Source of the DNA: JAJEFO01 sp965208685
GTDB lineage: Bacteria > Pseudomonadota > Alphaproteobacteria > Rhodobacterales > Rhodobacteraceae
Assembly (NCBI GenBank): GCA_965208685.1
Contig: CBDBPL010000007.1
Coordinates: 1,302,001-1,366,000 of the forward strand
Direction of reading: 5' to 3'
DNA: 64,000 nucleotides
Part shown: in pieces, positions 9,264 to 17,411 of the stretch
Layout of the letters: every line of letters starts with the position of its first letter
How positions within the stretch are numbered: the stretch's first letter is position 1
Translations under genes and position numbers: made by a program
Notes under the pieces: model-generated
What the model saw: only the letters and a program-made list of their open reading frames with translations
What the model was told of the DNA's origin: nothing
Databases searched by the model: none

Positions 9264-9521
9264 ACGCAACACTTCTCGGACACGGATCAAAAATGTTCTT
9301 GCTTTGTTTCGATGATTCGGGTATGAGCTTCGCGACGCGGGGAAAAGACGAAATCCAAGTCGGATCATCGCGTTGTTGGACGTTTGCGTGTTCGGCTTCA
9401 TGCCATGCACGTTTCACGGCAACTTGGGCCGTTTTCGGGCGGCGGGCGACGATGTTGCGCTCGTTGCGGAATAAATCAAGTGTTGCGTCCATCGGATGCG
9501 TCCGAAGCAGGTAAGCAAGGA

Positions 9522-9548
9522 GGGCGGCGCGGACTGTCCGCGCCGCCC
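9522..9548 (-). terminator. strong GC hairpin between binding-protein and lyase genes
   Basis: A perfect 12-bp stem (GGGCGGCGCGGA with TCCGCGCCGCCC) closes a 3-base loop. It lies 15 bases after the stop of the solute-binding protein gene on the minus strand. The following minus-strand sequence (CTCCTTGCTTAC) has only a weak T tract. It may partly terminate or protect the transporter mRNA, setting transporter output above that of the downstream lyase genes. The rest of the 299-base gap (9264-9562) shows no gene. Confidence 0.55.
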
Positions 9549-9562
9549 GAAGTTTCAATGCC

Positions 9563-11110
9563 TCAGCCGCCGTATTGGCGGTTGTAGGCGGACTGCATCG
9601 CGGCCAGCACGTCGTTCAGGCCCATCTTGTCAAGATCGGCCATGTAGGAGTCCCAATCGGCCTCGACTTCGCCGGTGCCGAGAATCCAGGCCTGCTGGCG
9701 TTCGAGCATGTAGGTGCGGACCGACGGCCAGTACTTGTCGTAGACCGCTTGTTCGTCCTCGTTGAAGGCGACGCCAAGGAACTGGTCGATCAGGTAGTCG
9801 CCCTCGTCGTAGAGGGCGATGCCTTCCAGCGCGAACTCGTTTGACCACTGGATCTCGTATCCGTAGTCCTGAAAGTAGCCGCGCGCGTGGAGCTGCGCAC
9901 CCAGTTCGTAGAGCTGGGAGTTGACCGGCCGGCCGGTTCCAAGGATCGCGTCCGTGAAGATCGCCTTGCCGTCCTCCATGGTCCAGTGGACGCCCTCGAC
10001 ACCGAAGTTCACGATGTTCCGGCCTTCTGGCGAGAACCAGAAGTCGAAGTACTTGATGGTCTCGACCGGGTGCTTGTTTGTCCCGCCGATTGCCCAGCCG
10101 TCCGGCTTGATCGGGATGCGGCGATGCTCCTCGATGCGCATTCCGGAAATCGAGGCAGGAGGCGCAAACGCCTTGAACACGAATCCCTCGATTTCGCTCG
10201 ACAGGCGATTGTAGCCCGAGGTGGAAGCGAACCAGTCGTGAGTCATTCCGCCCAGGTTCTCCGAAAGCAGGTACTCGCGGGCCGAAGAGCCGCGCGTGAA
10301 GACTTCGGGGTCAATGAGGCCTTCGGCGTACCACTCGGTGAGGTTCTTGATGCCCTCGCGATAGCCTTCGCCTGCATAGGGATGCTTGATCTGGCCGCTG
10401 TCGACGTAGAAGTCATGATAGGTGTCGGATCCGGACGAGCGGCCGTCCCAGAGCGTCACGAGACGGATCAGCTCTTCCCACTGGCGGGCAAAGTAGGGCA
10501 CCTCGTCCTTCAGGCCGTTGCCGTTCGGGTCTCCGTCGCGAAACGCCTCAAGCACCGCCTTCACCTCGTCGACGTTCTGCGGAAGGTCGAGGCCCAGCTT
10601 GTCGAGCCAGTCGTAGCGGATGAAGTAGGCCCGACCGTACTTTCCGTCCGGCAGGTACGGGATGTAGTACATGTTGCCGTCGGCGGCAGAGATCGCGGCC
10701 TTGATGTCTGGGCGCTTCTCGAAGAACGCCTTCAGGTGCGGCGCATGCTCGTCGATCAGGTCGTTGAGCGGCATGAAGGCACCCTGCGGCCCGTACTGGT
10801 TCACGACATCCTTGATGCGCGAAGTGCCGATTATGTCAGGAAGCTTGCCCGACGCGAGAAGCAGGTTGATCGCTTCCCCGCTGTTGTCAGTGTTGGAGCC
10901 GACAGTCGCGTTCTTGAGGTGGATGTTGGTCAGCCGGCGTGCCTCCTGCTCCACTGGCCAGTCCTCGTCATACGAGGGATAGCGCTTGTGGTGCATGTGG
11001 ACGGTGAGCTCCAGCGGCTCGTCCACGATCTTTAGGTGGCCATCCGCGATGGCGGGCGTGGTCACCGCCATCGAAGTCAGCAAGGCTGAAGCCAAAGTCA
11101 GATGTCGCAT
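9563..11110 (-). CDS. oligosaccharide ABC importer, solute-binding protein (AlgQ-like)
   Basis: A 515-residue periplasmic binding protein with a clear signal peptide (MRHLTLASALLTSMAVTTPA, cleavage after AIADG or nearby). Near residue 190 is DGDPNGNGLKDEVPY, a calcium-binding loop seen in the alginate-oligosaccharide binding proteins AlgQ1/AlgQ2 and in LplA-type proteins. The C-terminal region ends with alternating aromatic and acidic segments typical of that cluster. An excellent ribosome-binding site (AAGGAGGA) sits 4-5 bases before ATG 11110; an upstream in-frame ATG at 11152 lacks one. It is co-transcribed with the two permeases. Ligand: probably unsaturated oligouronides, by context. Confidence 0.9.
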   Translation of the reverse strand: MRHLTLASALLTSMAVTTPAIADGHLKIVDEPLELTVHMHHKRYPSYDEDWPVEQEARRLTNIHLKNATVGSNTDNSGEAINLLLASGKLPDIIGTSRIKDVVNQYGPQGAFMPLNDLIDEHAPHLKAFFEKRPDIKAAISAADGNMYYIPYLPDGKYGRAYFIRYDWLDKLGLDLPQNVDEVKAVLEAFRDGDPNGNGLKDEVPYFARQWEELIRLVTLWDGRSSGSDTYHDFYVDSGQIKHPYAGEGYREGIKNLTEWYAEGLIDPEVFTRGSSAREYLLSENLGGMTHDWFASTSGYNRLSSEIEGFVFKAFAPPASISGMRIEEHRRIPIKPDGWAIGGTNKHPVETIKYFDFWFSPEGRNIVNFGVEGVHWTMEDGKAIFTDAILGTGRPVNSQLYELGAQLHARGYFQDYGYEIQWSNEFALEGIALYDEGDYLIDQFLGVAFNEDEQAVYDKYWPSVRTYMLERQQAWILGTGEVEADWDSYMADLDKMGLNDVLAAMQSAYNRQYGG

Positions 11111-11138
11111 GAGTTCCTCCTTGGTTGCGAACTTCTGG

Positions 11139-12020
11139 TCATTCCTTGACACCCCCGAGAAGGATGCCCTTGTTGAAGTATTTCTGCGCGAACGGGTAGA
11201 AGCAGAGCACAGGGATGATCGAGCAGACGATGATCGCGGCCGTGACGGTCTCGACGCTGTACGGCGCGTCGATCAGGGTCGAGGAGAACTCCTCGTCGTC
11301 GGAAAGCGTCGCGATGGTCTGGCGCAGGTAGACCTGCAGCGGGATCTTGCCCTCGTCGGTCAGGAGCACCATCGCCCAGAAGAAGCCGTTCCAGCGCGAG
11401 ACGACGCAGAACAGCGTGATCGTCGCAATGGCGGGCTTGGACAACGGAACGAAGACCTTCCAGAGAACCTGGAACTCGTTGGCACCGTCCATCCTTGCCG
11501 CTTCCTCGAACGAGCTCGGGATGCTCTCGAAGAAGTTGCGCAGCAGGATGATGTTGAATGCGTTGCAGGCGAACGCGATGATGATGCCGAAGTAGGTGTC
11601 GAGGAGCCCGAGGTCCCGGATATTCAGCCAGAACGGGATCATGCCGGCATGAAACCACATGGTGAAGGCGACCATCAGGTTCCAGAAACGTCGTCCGAGA
11701 AGCTGAGGACGCGACAGCGCGTAAGCTCCCGGAATGATGATGATCAGGCTCGTGATCGTGCCTCCGATAGTGTAGATGAACGTGTTGCCATAGGAGTTCC
11801 AGAACTGGGGCTCCGACAGGACGCGCGCGTAGGCCGCCAGCGTCACGTCGACGGGGCTCAGCACCACACGTCCGGCCCGCGCCGCGAAACCCGAGCTGAA
11901 AGACACGGCTGCAATGTATATGAACGGATAGAGCGTCGAGAGCGTGAACAGTCCGATCAGGACCATGTTCGCCCGGACAAAGAGCCGATCGCCGCGCGAG
12001 TAGAGGTTCATGTTCTGCAT
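11139..12020 (-). CDS. oligosaccharide ABC importer permease (AlgM2/LplC-like)
   Basis: A 293-residue inner-membrane permease with about six transmembrane segments, starting near residue 18 (ANMVLIGLFTLSTLYPFIYI). The ATPase-docking EAA loop reads EEAARMDGANEFQVLWKVFV at about residue 190, followed by PLSKPAIATI. The C-terminal FNKGILLGGVKE is typical of the LplC/YtcP/AlgM2 group. It pairs with the preceding permease to form the heterodimeric channel. Only 13 bases separate it from that gene. It ends 28 bases before the binding-protein start. Confidence 0.9.
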   Translation of the reverse strand: MQNMNLYSRGDRLFVRANMVLIGLFTLSTLYPFIYIAAVSFSSGFAARAGRVVLSPVDVTLAAYARVLSEPQFWNSYGNTFIYTIGGTITSLIIIIPGAYALSRPQLLGRRFWNLMVAFTMWFHAGMIPFWLNIRDLGLLDTYFGIIIAFACNAFNIILLRNFFESIPSSFEEAARMDGANEFQVLWKVFVPLSKPAIATITLFCVVSRWNGFFWAMVLLTDEGKIPLQVYLRQTIATLSDDEEFSSTLIDAPYSVETVTAAIIVCSIIPVLCFYPFAQKYFNKGILLGGVKE

Positions 12021-12033
12021 GCCGTCCCCTCCC

Positions 12034-13029
12034 TCACCACAGCGACGTGCGCGACACGCGCTTGGAAATGGAGTTGGCGGTCATCACGAGGACGAATGCG
12101 ACGACGGCGTTGAAGAGGCCGGCGGCGGCGGCCAGGTCGTATTGGCCGCTTTGCAGGCCCTGACGGTAGATGAAGGTGTTGATGACGTCTGCCGTCTGGT
12201 AGGTCGCTGGCTGGTAGAGCAGGATGATCAGCTCGAAGCCCACTTCCATCAGGTTGCCGATCCGGATGATCAGCATGATGATGATCGTCGGCATGATCGA
12301 GGGAATGGTGATCTTCCACATCATCTGCCAGCGGCTTGCGCCGTCGACGACCGCGCTCTCGTAAAGCGAGGGGTTCACGCCGGCGATGGCGGCGAGGAAG
12401 ATGATCGAGCTGAATCCGGCTTCCTGCCAGATGCCGGAGCCGATGAAGATCGGTCGGAACCACTCCGGCTTGGTCAGGAAATAGACCGGTTCGATGCCGA
12501 TCCAGCCAATGATCGTGTTGACGATCCCTGCGCTCGGCGAAAACGCCGTGATGACGATCCCGGCGATGATCACGGTCGAGATGAAGTGCGGCAGGTAGAC
12601 GATGGTCTGGCAGGTGCGCCTGTAGAGCTCATGCAGGATCTCGTTGAACATCAATGCGAGGAAGATCGGGACCGGGAAGCCGAAGATGAGGCTGAGCGCG
12701 CTGATGATGACCGTGTTCCTGACGGCCCTGATGAACTGAGAGTTGTTGAACAGCGTCTCGAAATGCTCCCAGCCGACCCAGGGGCTCTCGACGATGCCCC
12801 GGAAGATGGAATAGTCCTTGAACGCGATCTGCAGCCCGTACATCGGCTTGTAGAGGAACAGCAGGAACCAGATGATCATCGGTGCGAGCATCACGTAGAT
12901 CTGCCATTCGCGCTTGAAGTGGTCGGCCAGCCAGACCAGCCGTTCACGCATGGGTTTTTCGGTGGCGCGGGTGGCCGGTTCGCTGACGCCGGTGGCCGAG
13001 CCGGCCGAAGATGCAGGCAGGTCGGTCAT
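12034..13029 (-). CDS. oligosaccharide ABC importer permease (AlgM1/LplB-like)
   Basis: A 331-residue permease with a long, charged, Ser/Thr/Ala-rich cytoplasmic N-terminus of about 45 residues. About six membrane helices follow, beginning IYVMLAPMIIWFLLFLYKPM. The motif FKDYSIFRGIVESPWVGWEHF is characteristic of the LplB/AlgM1 group. The EAA loop is YESAVVDGASRWQMMWKITI. The gene lies 13 bases after the ATPase gene and 13 bases before the second permease, all in one transcription unit. Confidence 0.9.
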   Translation of the reverse strand: MTDLPASSAGSATGVSEPATRATEKPMRERLVWLADHFKREWQIYVMLAPMIIWFLLFLYKPMYGLQIAFKDYSIFRGIVESPWVGWEHFETLFNNSQFIRAVRNTVIISALSLIFGFPVPIFLALMFNEILHELYRRTCQTIVYLPHFISTVIIAGIVITAFSPSAGIVNTIIGWIGIEPVYFLTKPEWFRPIFIGSGIWQEAGFSSIIFLAAIAGVNPSLYESAVVDGASRWQMMWKITIPSIMPTIIIMLIIRIGNLMEVGFELIILLYQPATYQTADVINTFIYRQGLQSGQYDLAAAAGLFNAVVAFVLVMTANSISKRVSRTSLW

Positions 13030-13042
13030 TGCGCGAACCTCA

Positions 13043-14134
13043 TCACCCTGCCGCTCGGTTGAGGACGCGACCGGTCGCGGCGTCGAAGACCTTCACCATC
13101 GCTGCCGGGACATGCACTTCGGTCAAGCCGGAAAGATGGCTCACGTCGCCGAACGTCTCTGCCTTGATGATGAACGGGTCCTCTCCGATCGCCGCGTGGA
13201 GCAGCGCCTCTGATCCAAGCGGCTCGACGAGGTCGAGCTTGATCGCGACGGGCGAGGAGGCCTCCCCGGCGGCGAGCGAGACGTATTCGGGGCGGATGCC
13301 GATGATCACGTCGCGGCCCGGGTCGCTTGGAACCGTGTCGGGAAGCGAGATCCTGGCGCCTCCGATCGTAACCGATGCGCCCTCCGCGTCGCTTTCGAGG
13401 GTTCCCATGAACTGGTTCATGGGCGGCGAGCCGATGAAGCCTGCAACGAACGTGCTGACCGGATTCATGAACAGGTCCATCGGCGTGCCGATCTGCTCGA
13501 TTCGCCCGTCGTTCATGACCACGATCCGGTCGGCCAGCGTCATCGCCTCGACCTGGTCATGGGTGACGTAGATGGACGTGACCCCGAGACGGTTGTGCAG
13601 GCGCCGGATCTCGGCGCGCATCTGGGCGCGGAGCTTGGCGTCGAGGTTGCTGAGCGGCTCGTCGAACAGGAACACCTTCGGGTGGCGCACGATGGCGCGT
13701 CCCATCGCGACCCGTTGCCGCTGACCTCCGGAAAGGTCGGCGGGGCGACGGTCGAGAAATTCCGTGAGTCCGAGGATCCCGGCGACTTCCGTGATCGAAC
13801 TGGCGATCACGTCCTTCTTGACGCGCCGGATGCGCAGGCCGAAGGCGATGTTTTCGGCGACGTTGAGATGCGGGTAGAGCGCATAGTTCTGGAACACCAT
13901 CGCGCAGTCGCGGTCCTTGGGCGCGATGCGGTTCATCGTCCGGTCGTCGATGGTCAGGGTACCCTCGGAGATTTCCTCCAGTCCGGCGATCATCCTGAGC
14001 GTTGTGGACTTTCCGCAGCCGGAGGGGCCGACCAGCACGACGAATTCATGCGCGGCTACCTTCAGGTTGATTCCGTGAACGACCTGAATGGCGCCGAAAC
14101 GCTTGTAGATGTCCTTCAGAACGACTGCTGACAT
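13043..14134 (-). CDS. oligosaccharide ABC importer ATPase (AlgS/UgpC-like)
   Basis: A 363-residue MalK-type ATPase: Walker A GPSGCGKST (about residue 37), Q-loop MVFQNYALYPHLNV, signature LSGGQRQRVAMGRA, Walker B VFLFDEPLSNLD, H-loop YVTHDQVEAMTLADR. The C-terminal 120 residues form the regulatory OB-like (TOBE) domain (IIGIRPEYV). It is the first gene of the minus-strand operon, facing the enolase gene across a 124-base promoter region with a perfect palindrome at 14195-14208, so it is the likeliest gene to feel that operator directly. Confidence 0.93.
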   Translation of the reverse strand: MSAVVLKDIYKRFGAIQVVHGINLKVAAHEFVVLVGPSGCGKSTTLRMIAGLEEISEGTLTIDDRTMNRIAPKDRDCAMVFQNYALYPHLNVAENIAFGLRIRRVKKDVIASSITEVAGILGLTEFLDRRPADLSGGQRQRVAMGRAIVRHPKVFLFDEPLSNLDAKLRAQMRAEIRRLHNRLGVTSIYVTHDQVEAMTLADRIVVMNDGRIEQIGTPMDLFMNPVSTFVAGFIGSPPMNQFMGTLESDAEGASVTIGGARISLPDTVPSDPGRDVIIGIRPEYVSLAAGEASSPVAIKLDLVEPLGSEALLHAAIGEDPFIIKAETFGDVSHLSGLTEVHVPAAMVKVFDAATGRVLNRAAG

Positions 14135-14194
14135 CCATCTCCCCGGTGGGCATGAGGCGCGTGCAATCTTTCGTTGACGTCGCCAGCCTTGCTA

Positions 14195-14208
14195 ACTTGT
14201 ATACAAGT
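14195..14208. promoter_or_regulatory. perfect 14-bp palindrome, GntR-type operator candidate
   Basis: ACTTGTATACAAGT, an exact inverted repeat, lies in the 124-base divergent promoter between the ATPase gene (start 14134) and the enolase gene (start 14259). Its TTGTATACAA core resembles operators of FadR-subfamily GntR regulators, including those of hexuronate and aldarate genes. A FadR-type (FCD) GntR regulator is encoded at 20281-20964, about 6 kb away. Binding is inferred. Confidence 0.55.
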
Positions 14209-14258
14209 ATGCATGATTCGACGGGAAGGACAACAGGAAGTTTCTGCGGAGGTGGGAA

Positions 14259-15509
14259 ATGCGTGTAGCGGAAGTGCGGATCACGCCGGTCGCGGTACCT
14301 GACGTGCCGCTGCTGAACACCAAGGGCGTGCACGGCGCGCATTTCCTGCGCTCGATCATCGAGATCGGGACGGATGACGGCCTGGTCGGTGTCTCGGAGA
14401 CCTACGGGCAGGTGCGTTGCCTGTCTGGCTTGCAACAGGCGGCGGATGCGCTGACGGGCCTGGACCCGTTCAACCTCAACGACCTGGCGCGCCGGGTGTC
14501 GGAAGCGCTGCCGGATGCCGGCGGGATCAACGGCCCGACCATGCTTGCGGACCACAAGGTGGTTGACGTGGTCTACGGCGCGTTCGAGATTGCCTGTCTT
14601 GACCTGCAGGGCAGGGCGCTCGGTCGTCCGGTCTGCGACCTGCTCGGCGGAGCCGTGCGCGACGAGATCGGGTTCGCAGGTTACCTGTTCTTCAAGTTCG
14701 CCAAGCCTCACGACCAGTTCGGCGACGATCTCTTCGGCGAGGTCATGACCCCGGACGCGCTCGTAGAGGAAGCAGTGGCATTCGTGGGAGAGCACGGGTT
14801 TCGGTCGCTGAAGCTGAAGGGCGGCGTTCTGGAACCGGAGCTTGAGATCGAGACCATGCTGAAGCTGCGCGAGCGTTTCCCGGATCACGCCCTTCGCATC
14901 GACCCGATGGGGGCCTGGCGTGTCGAGACGGCTGCAGGGGTCTGCGAAGCCCTGGGCGGCATCCTGGAATATCTTGAGGATCCGGTGCGGGGCATGGACG
15001 CCATGGCAGAGCTGGCGGTGCGGACGGACATGCCGCTCGCGACCAACCTGGTGGTGGTGGAGTTCGAGCAGGTCTTCGAGGCGCACCGGAGGGGTGCCGT
15101 GCAGATCGTGCTTTCGGACCATCACTATTGGCGGGGCGCGACTGGGGCCGTGACTCTGGGCCGGATGTGCGCCTCTGCCGGAATGGGCGTGTCGATGCAT
15201 TCGAACACGCATCTGGGGATCAGTCTTGCCGCCATGCTTCACGTGGCTGCGGCCACGCCGAACCTGTCCCATGACTGCGACACCCATTTTCCTTGGACCG
15301 GTCATGACGTGATTGAAGGTGCGGGACTCGAATTCAGGGACGGGCGGCTGAACGTTCCACGCGGAGCGGGTCTCGGCGTGTCGCTGAATCACGAGTCACT
15401 GCAGCGACTGCATGCGCTCTATCTGGAGAGTCCCGTGAAGGATCGGGACGACACGGACGAAATCCGCCGATACATCCCCGACTATGTCAGAAAGGTGCCG
15501 CGATGGTAG
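14259..15509 (+). CDS. enolase-superfamily sugar-acid dehydratase (glucarate dehydratase-like)
   Basis: A 416-residue member of the enolase superfamily, GlucD-like branch. Blocks that can be read are LKLKGGV (catalytic Lys pair, about residue 185), RIDPMGAW and EYLEDP (metal ligands), LSDHHYWRGATGA and MHSNTHLGISLAAMLH (catalytic His). It probably dehydrates a C6 aldarate to 5-keto-4-deoxyglucarate, or a related acid sugar. It is divergent from the oligouronide importer and shares its palindromic promoter, so the product likely feeds the same uronate pathway. RIDPMGAW differs from the usual DPNGAW by Met for Asn, a possible specificity change. A GGAGGTGGGAA site precedes the ATG. Confidence 0.85.
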   Translation: MRVAEVRITPVAVPDVPLLNTKGVHGAHFLRSIIEIGTDDGLVGVSETYGQVRCLSGLQQAADALTGLDPFNLNDLARRVSEALPDAGGINGPTMLADHKVVDVVYGAFEIACLDLQGRALGRPVCDLLGGAVRDEIGFAGYLFFKFAKPHDQFGDDLFGEVMTPDALVEEAVAFVGEHGFRSLKLKGGVLEPELEIETMLKLRERFPDHALRIDPMGAWRVETAAGVCEALGGILEYLEDPVRGMDAMAELAVRTDMPLATNLVVVEFEQVFEAHRRGAVQIVLSDHHYWRGATGAVTLGRMCASAGMGVSMHSNTHLGISLAAMLHVAAATPNLSHDCDTHFPWTGHDVIEGAGLEFRDGRLNVPRGAGLGVSLNHESLQRLHALYLESPVKDRDDTDEIRRYIPDYVRKVPRW

Positions 15510-15775
15510 CGTCTTGCAACGACAGTTGCCATCAGCCCGGCAGGCAGCAGAATAGTCGAACGCGACGCAAGTCTCGTCGGGGCGGGAGCGGTCACCGACG
15601 CGAATCGATGAGATGAGCGGCTGCAGACGCGGTGCTTGAGGCATGGAATCCGGTGCTGGCATCGACTGATTGCCGAGGCTCTCGCGCCTGTTTGGTCGTC
15701 CGGGACGGCGAAGTGATCGGTGGGCGGTCCTCCCGCCGTGGGGTCGCGGGAGTTGCCGCTCAGGTTGAATGGAGG

Positions 15776-16513
15776 TCAGCTGTCGCCAAACGAGAAGTCG
15801 GGGAGCGAATCGAAGGCCAATTGAATGGCTTGGCTCCAACCCTTCGAAATTGTCCGGTAGTACGGGTCGCTCTCCGCAATTCGACGCGTCGGTCCGGGGA
15901 CAAGCGTTTCCGCCTCATAGACGCCGAGGTCGAGTGGCAGCCCGACCGACAGGTTTGACTTGATGGTTGAATCAAACGAGACGATGAGAAGCTTTATCGC
16001 GTGTTCAAAGGAGAGGTCCGGGCGATAGGCTCGTGCCAATATCGGCTTTCCGTACTTGGCGTCACCAAGCTGGAAATAGGGCGTGTCCGGCCCGGATTCG
16101 ACGAAGTTCCCTTCCGGGTAAATCATGAACATTCTCGGGGGCTCACCCCGGATCTGGCCGCCCACGACTATGCTCGCCCGAAATGCTGACGACTCTTCGC
16201 TCCCTTCAGGCCCGATTTCATGGATCGTCTCGCGCAGGATCTTTCCGATCAACCGGGCAACCCGGAACATCGACGGCGCATTGAGAACGGACTGGCTGCC
16301 TTCTCCTGACTGGGCCTGTTCCTCGATCAGGTTGATGACCGATTGCGTGGTTGCAAGATTCCCCGCCGTCATCACCGTCAGAACCCTTTCTCGAGGCACG
16401 TCCCAGCGGAAGAGCTTCTTGTGAACGGAGACGTTGTCGATGCCCGCGTTGGTCCGGGTGTCCGACATGAACACCAGCCCTCGATCGAGCCGCATGCCGA
16501 CGCAATAGGTCAT
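15776..16513 (-). CDS. Anbu proteasome-like peptidase
   Basis: A 245-residue homologue of Anbu (ancestral beta-subunit), an N-terminal-nucleophile hydrolase of the proteasome family. Thr2 after the initiator Met (MTYCVGMRLDRGLVFMSDTR) is the expected nucleophile; the SDTRTNAGIDN region and the later KLLIVSFDSTIKSNLSVGLP fit the family. Anbu assembles into large open rings; its substrate is not settled. It is the last gene of the four-gene operon on the minus strand, 55 bases after the transglutaminase gene. A 7-bp hairpin (CTCCCGC with GCGGGAG, 15730-15752) follows, without a T tract. Confidence 0.9.
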   Translation of the reverse strand: MTYCVGMRLDRGLVFMSDTRTNAGIDNVSVHKKLFRWDVPRERVLTVMTAGNLATTQSVINLIEEQAQSGEGSQSVLNAPSMFRVARLIGKILRETIHEIGPEGSEESSAFRASIVVGGQIRGEPPRMFMIYPEGNFVESGPDTPYFQLGDAKYGKPILARAYRPDLSFEHAIKLLIVSFDSTIKSNLSVGLPLDLGVYEAETLVPGPTRRIAESDPYYRTISKGWSQAIQLAFDSLPDFSFGDS

Positions 16514-16568
16514 CCGGGGAGTCCCTGCCGTCCGGACCGGGCCATGAAACCGCTTTGTCCGGACGAAG

Positions 16569-17390
16569 TCATTGCTGGGTCACCTGCAACGAAACCTTCA
16601 TCGATTCAACTGCATCTCCCAGTCGCATTCCCCGGACGGGCGCGGCGTCCTGACAGTCAAGCCCCGTTGCAACCCTCACGTACCGGTCGTCAGGAGAAAT
16701 CCCGTTCGAGACGTCGAACCCGACCCAGCCCAGTCCATCGACATGAACCTCAGCCCAGGCATGCCCGGCCTGTTCGTTGCCGCTGTCGCCGGATTCGAGG
16801 TATCCGCTTACGTAGCGGGCGGGGAAGCCAAGGCACCTGGATGCGGCCAGGAATACATGCGTGTGATCCTGGCACACGCCCTTGCCGGCGACCAGGGCGT
16901 CTTCGGCGCGGGTCGTCGTGCTGGTCGTGCCTGGCTCGTAGGACATCTTGGACAGGACCCGGGCCGAAAGCGCATGCAGCAACCTGATGTCGTCGCTGTC
17001 AGGGGAGCCCTTTCGCCACTCGGCGGCAAAGTCCTCGGTCAACTGGTGAATTCCGGAACCGGGCCTGGTTGTTTCCGTCTCCCGCAGATACAGCCACAAG
17101 GGAACGTTTCCGCGATGGGCGCCGAAGACTCCGCTGGAATCAGCGACCTTGACCTCGCCTTCACAGGTCACGACAACTTCGTTCGTGTCGGCATGGGCGC
17201 TGACAAGATCAACCTGGTTGTGGAACTGGTCCGTGAAGGTGACTTCCCTTGTGCCACCTTCTATCTGCGTGGACCAGGATCGGACGTCTTGCCCCCGGCC
17301 GCTCTTCGGATGCAGGCGAAGCTGAAAGAGGCCGATGCGGATCGGCTGATCATATTGATATGACGTCTTGTGGGAGATCTTTAGCAGCAT
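16569..17390 (-). CDS. transglutaminase-like protein of the Anbu operon
   Basis: A 273-residue cytoplasmic transglutaminase-fold protein with an N-terminal beta domain (KISHKTSYQYDQPIRIGLFQ). The papain-like core has catalytic Cys in GKGVCQDHTHVFLA (about residue 173), His in QAGHAWAEVHV and Asp in GFDVSNG. The triad is complete, so it should be an active peptidase, amidase or transferase. It is next to alpha-E, ATP-grasp and Anbu genes, the association described for predicted amide-ligation/peptide-processing systems. The start at 17390 follows the alpha-E stop by 21 bases. Confidence 0.9.
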   Translation of the reverse strand: MLLKISHKTSYQYDQPIRIGLFQLRLHPKSGRGQDVRSWSTQIEGGTREVTFTDQFHNQVDLVSAHADTNEVVVTCEGEVKVADSSGVFGAHRGNVPLWLYLRETETTRPGSGIHQLTEDFAAEWRKGSPDSDDIRLLHALSARVLSKMSYEPGTTSTTTRAEDALVAGKGVCQDHTHVFLAASRCLGFPARYVSGYLESGDSGNEQAGHAWAEVHVDGLGWVGFDVSNGISPDDRYVRVATGLDCQDAAPVRGMRLGDAVESMKVSLQVTQQ

Positions 17391-17411
17391 GCGACGGGCT
17401 CCGAGCCGAAT

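Noticed and set aside
15730..15752. Rho-independent terminator after the Anbu operon
   Set aside because: There is only a 7-bp stem with a 9-base loop and no T tract after it on the relevant strand.
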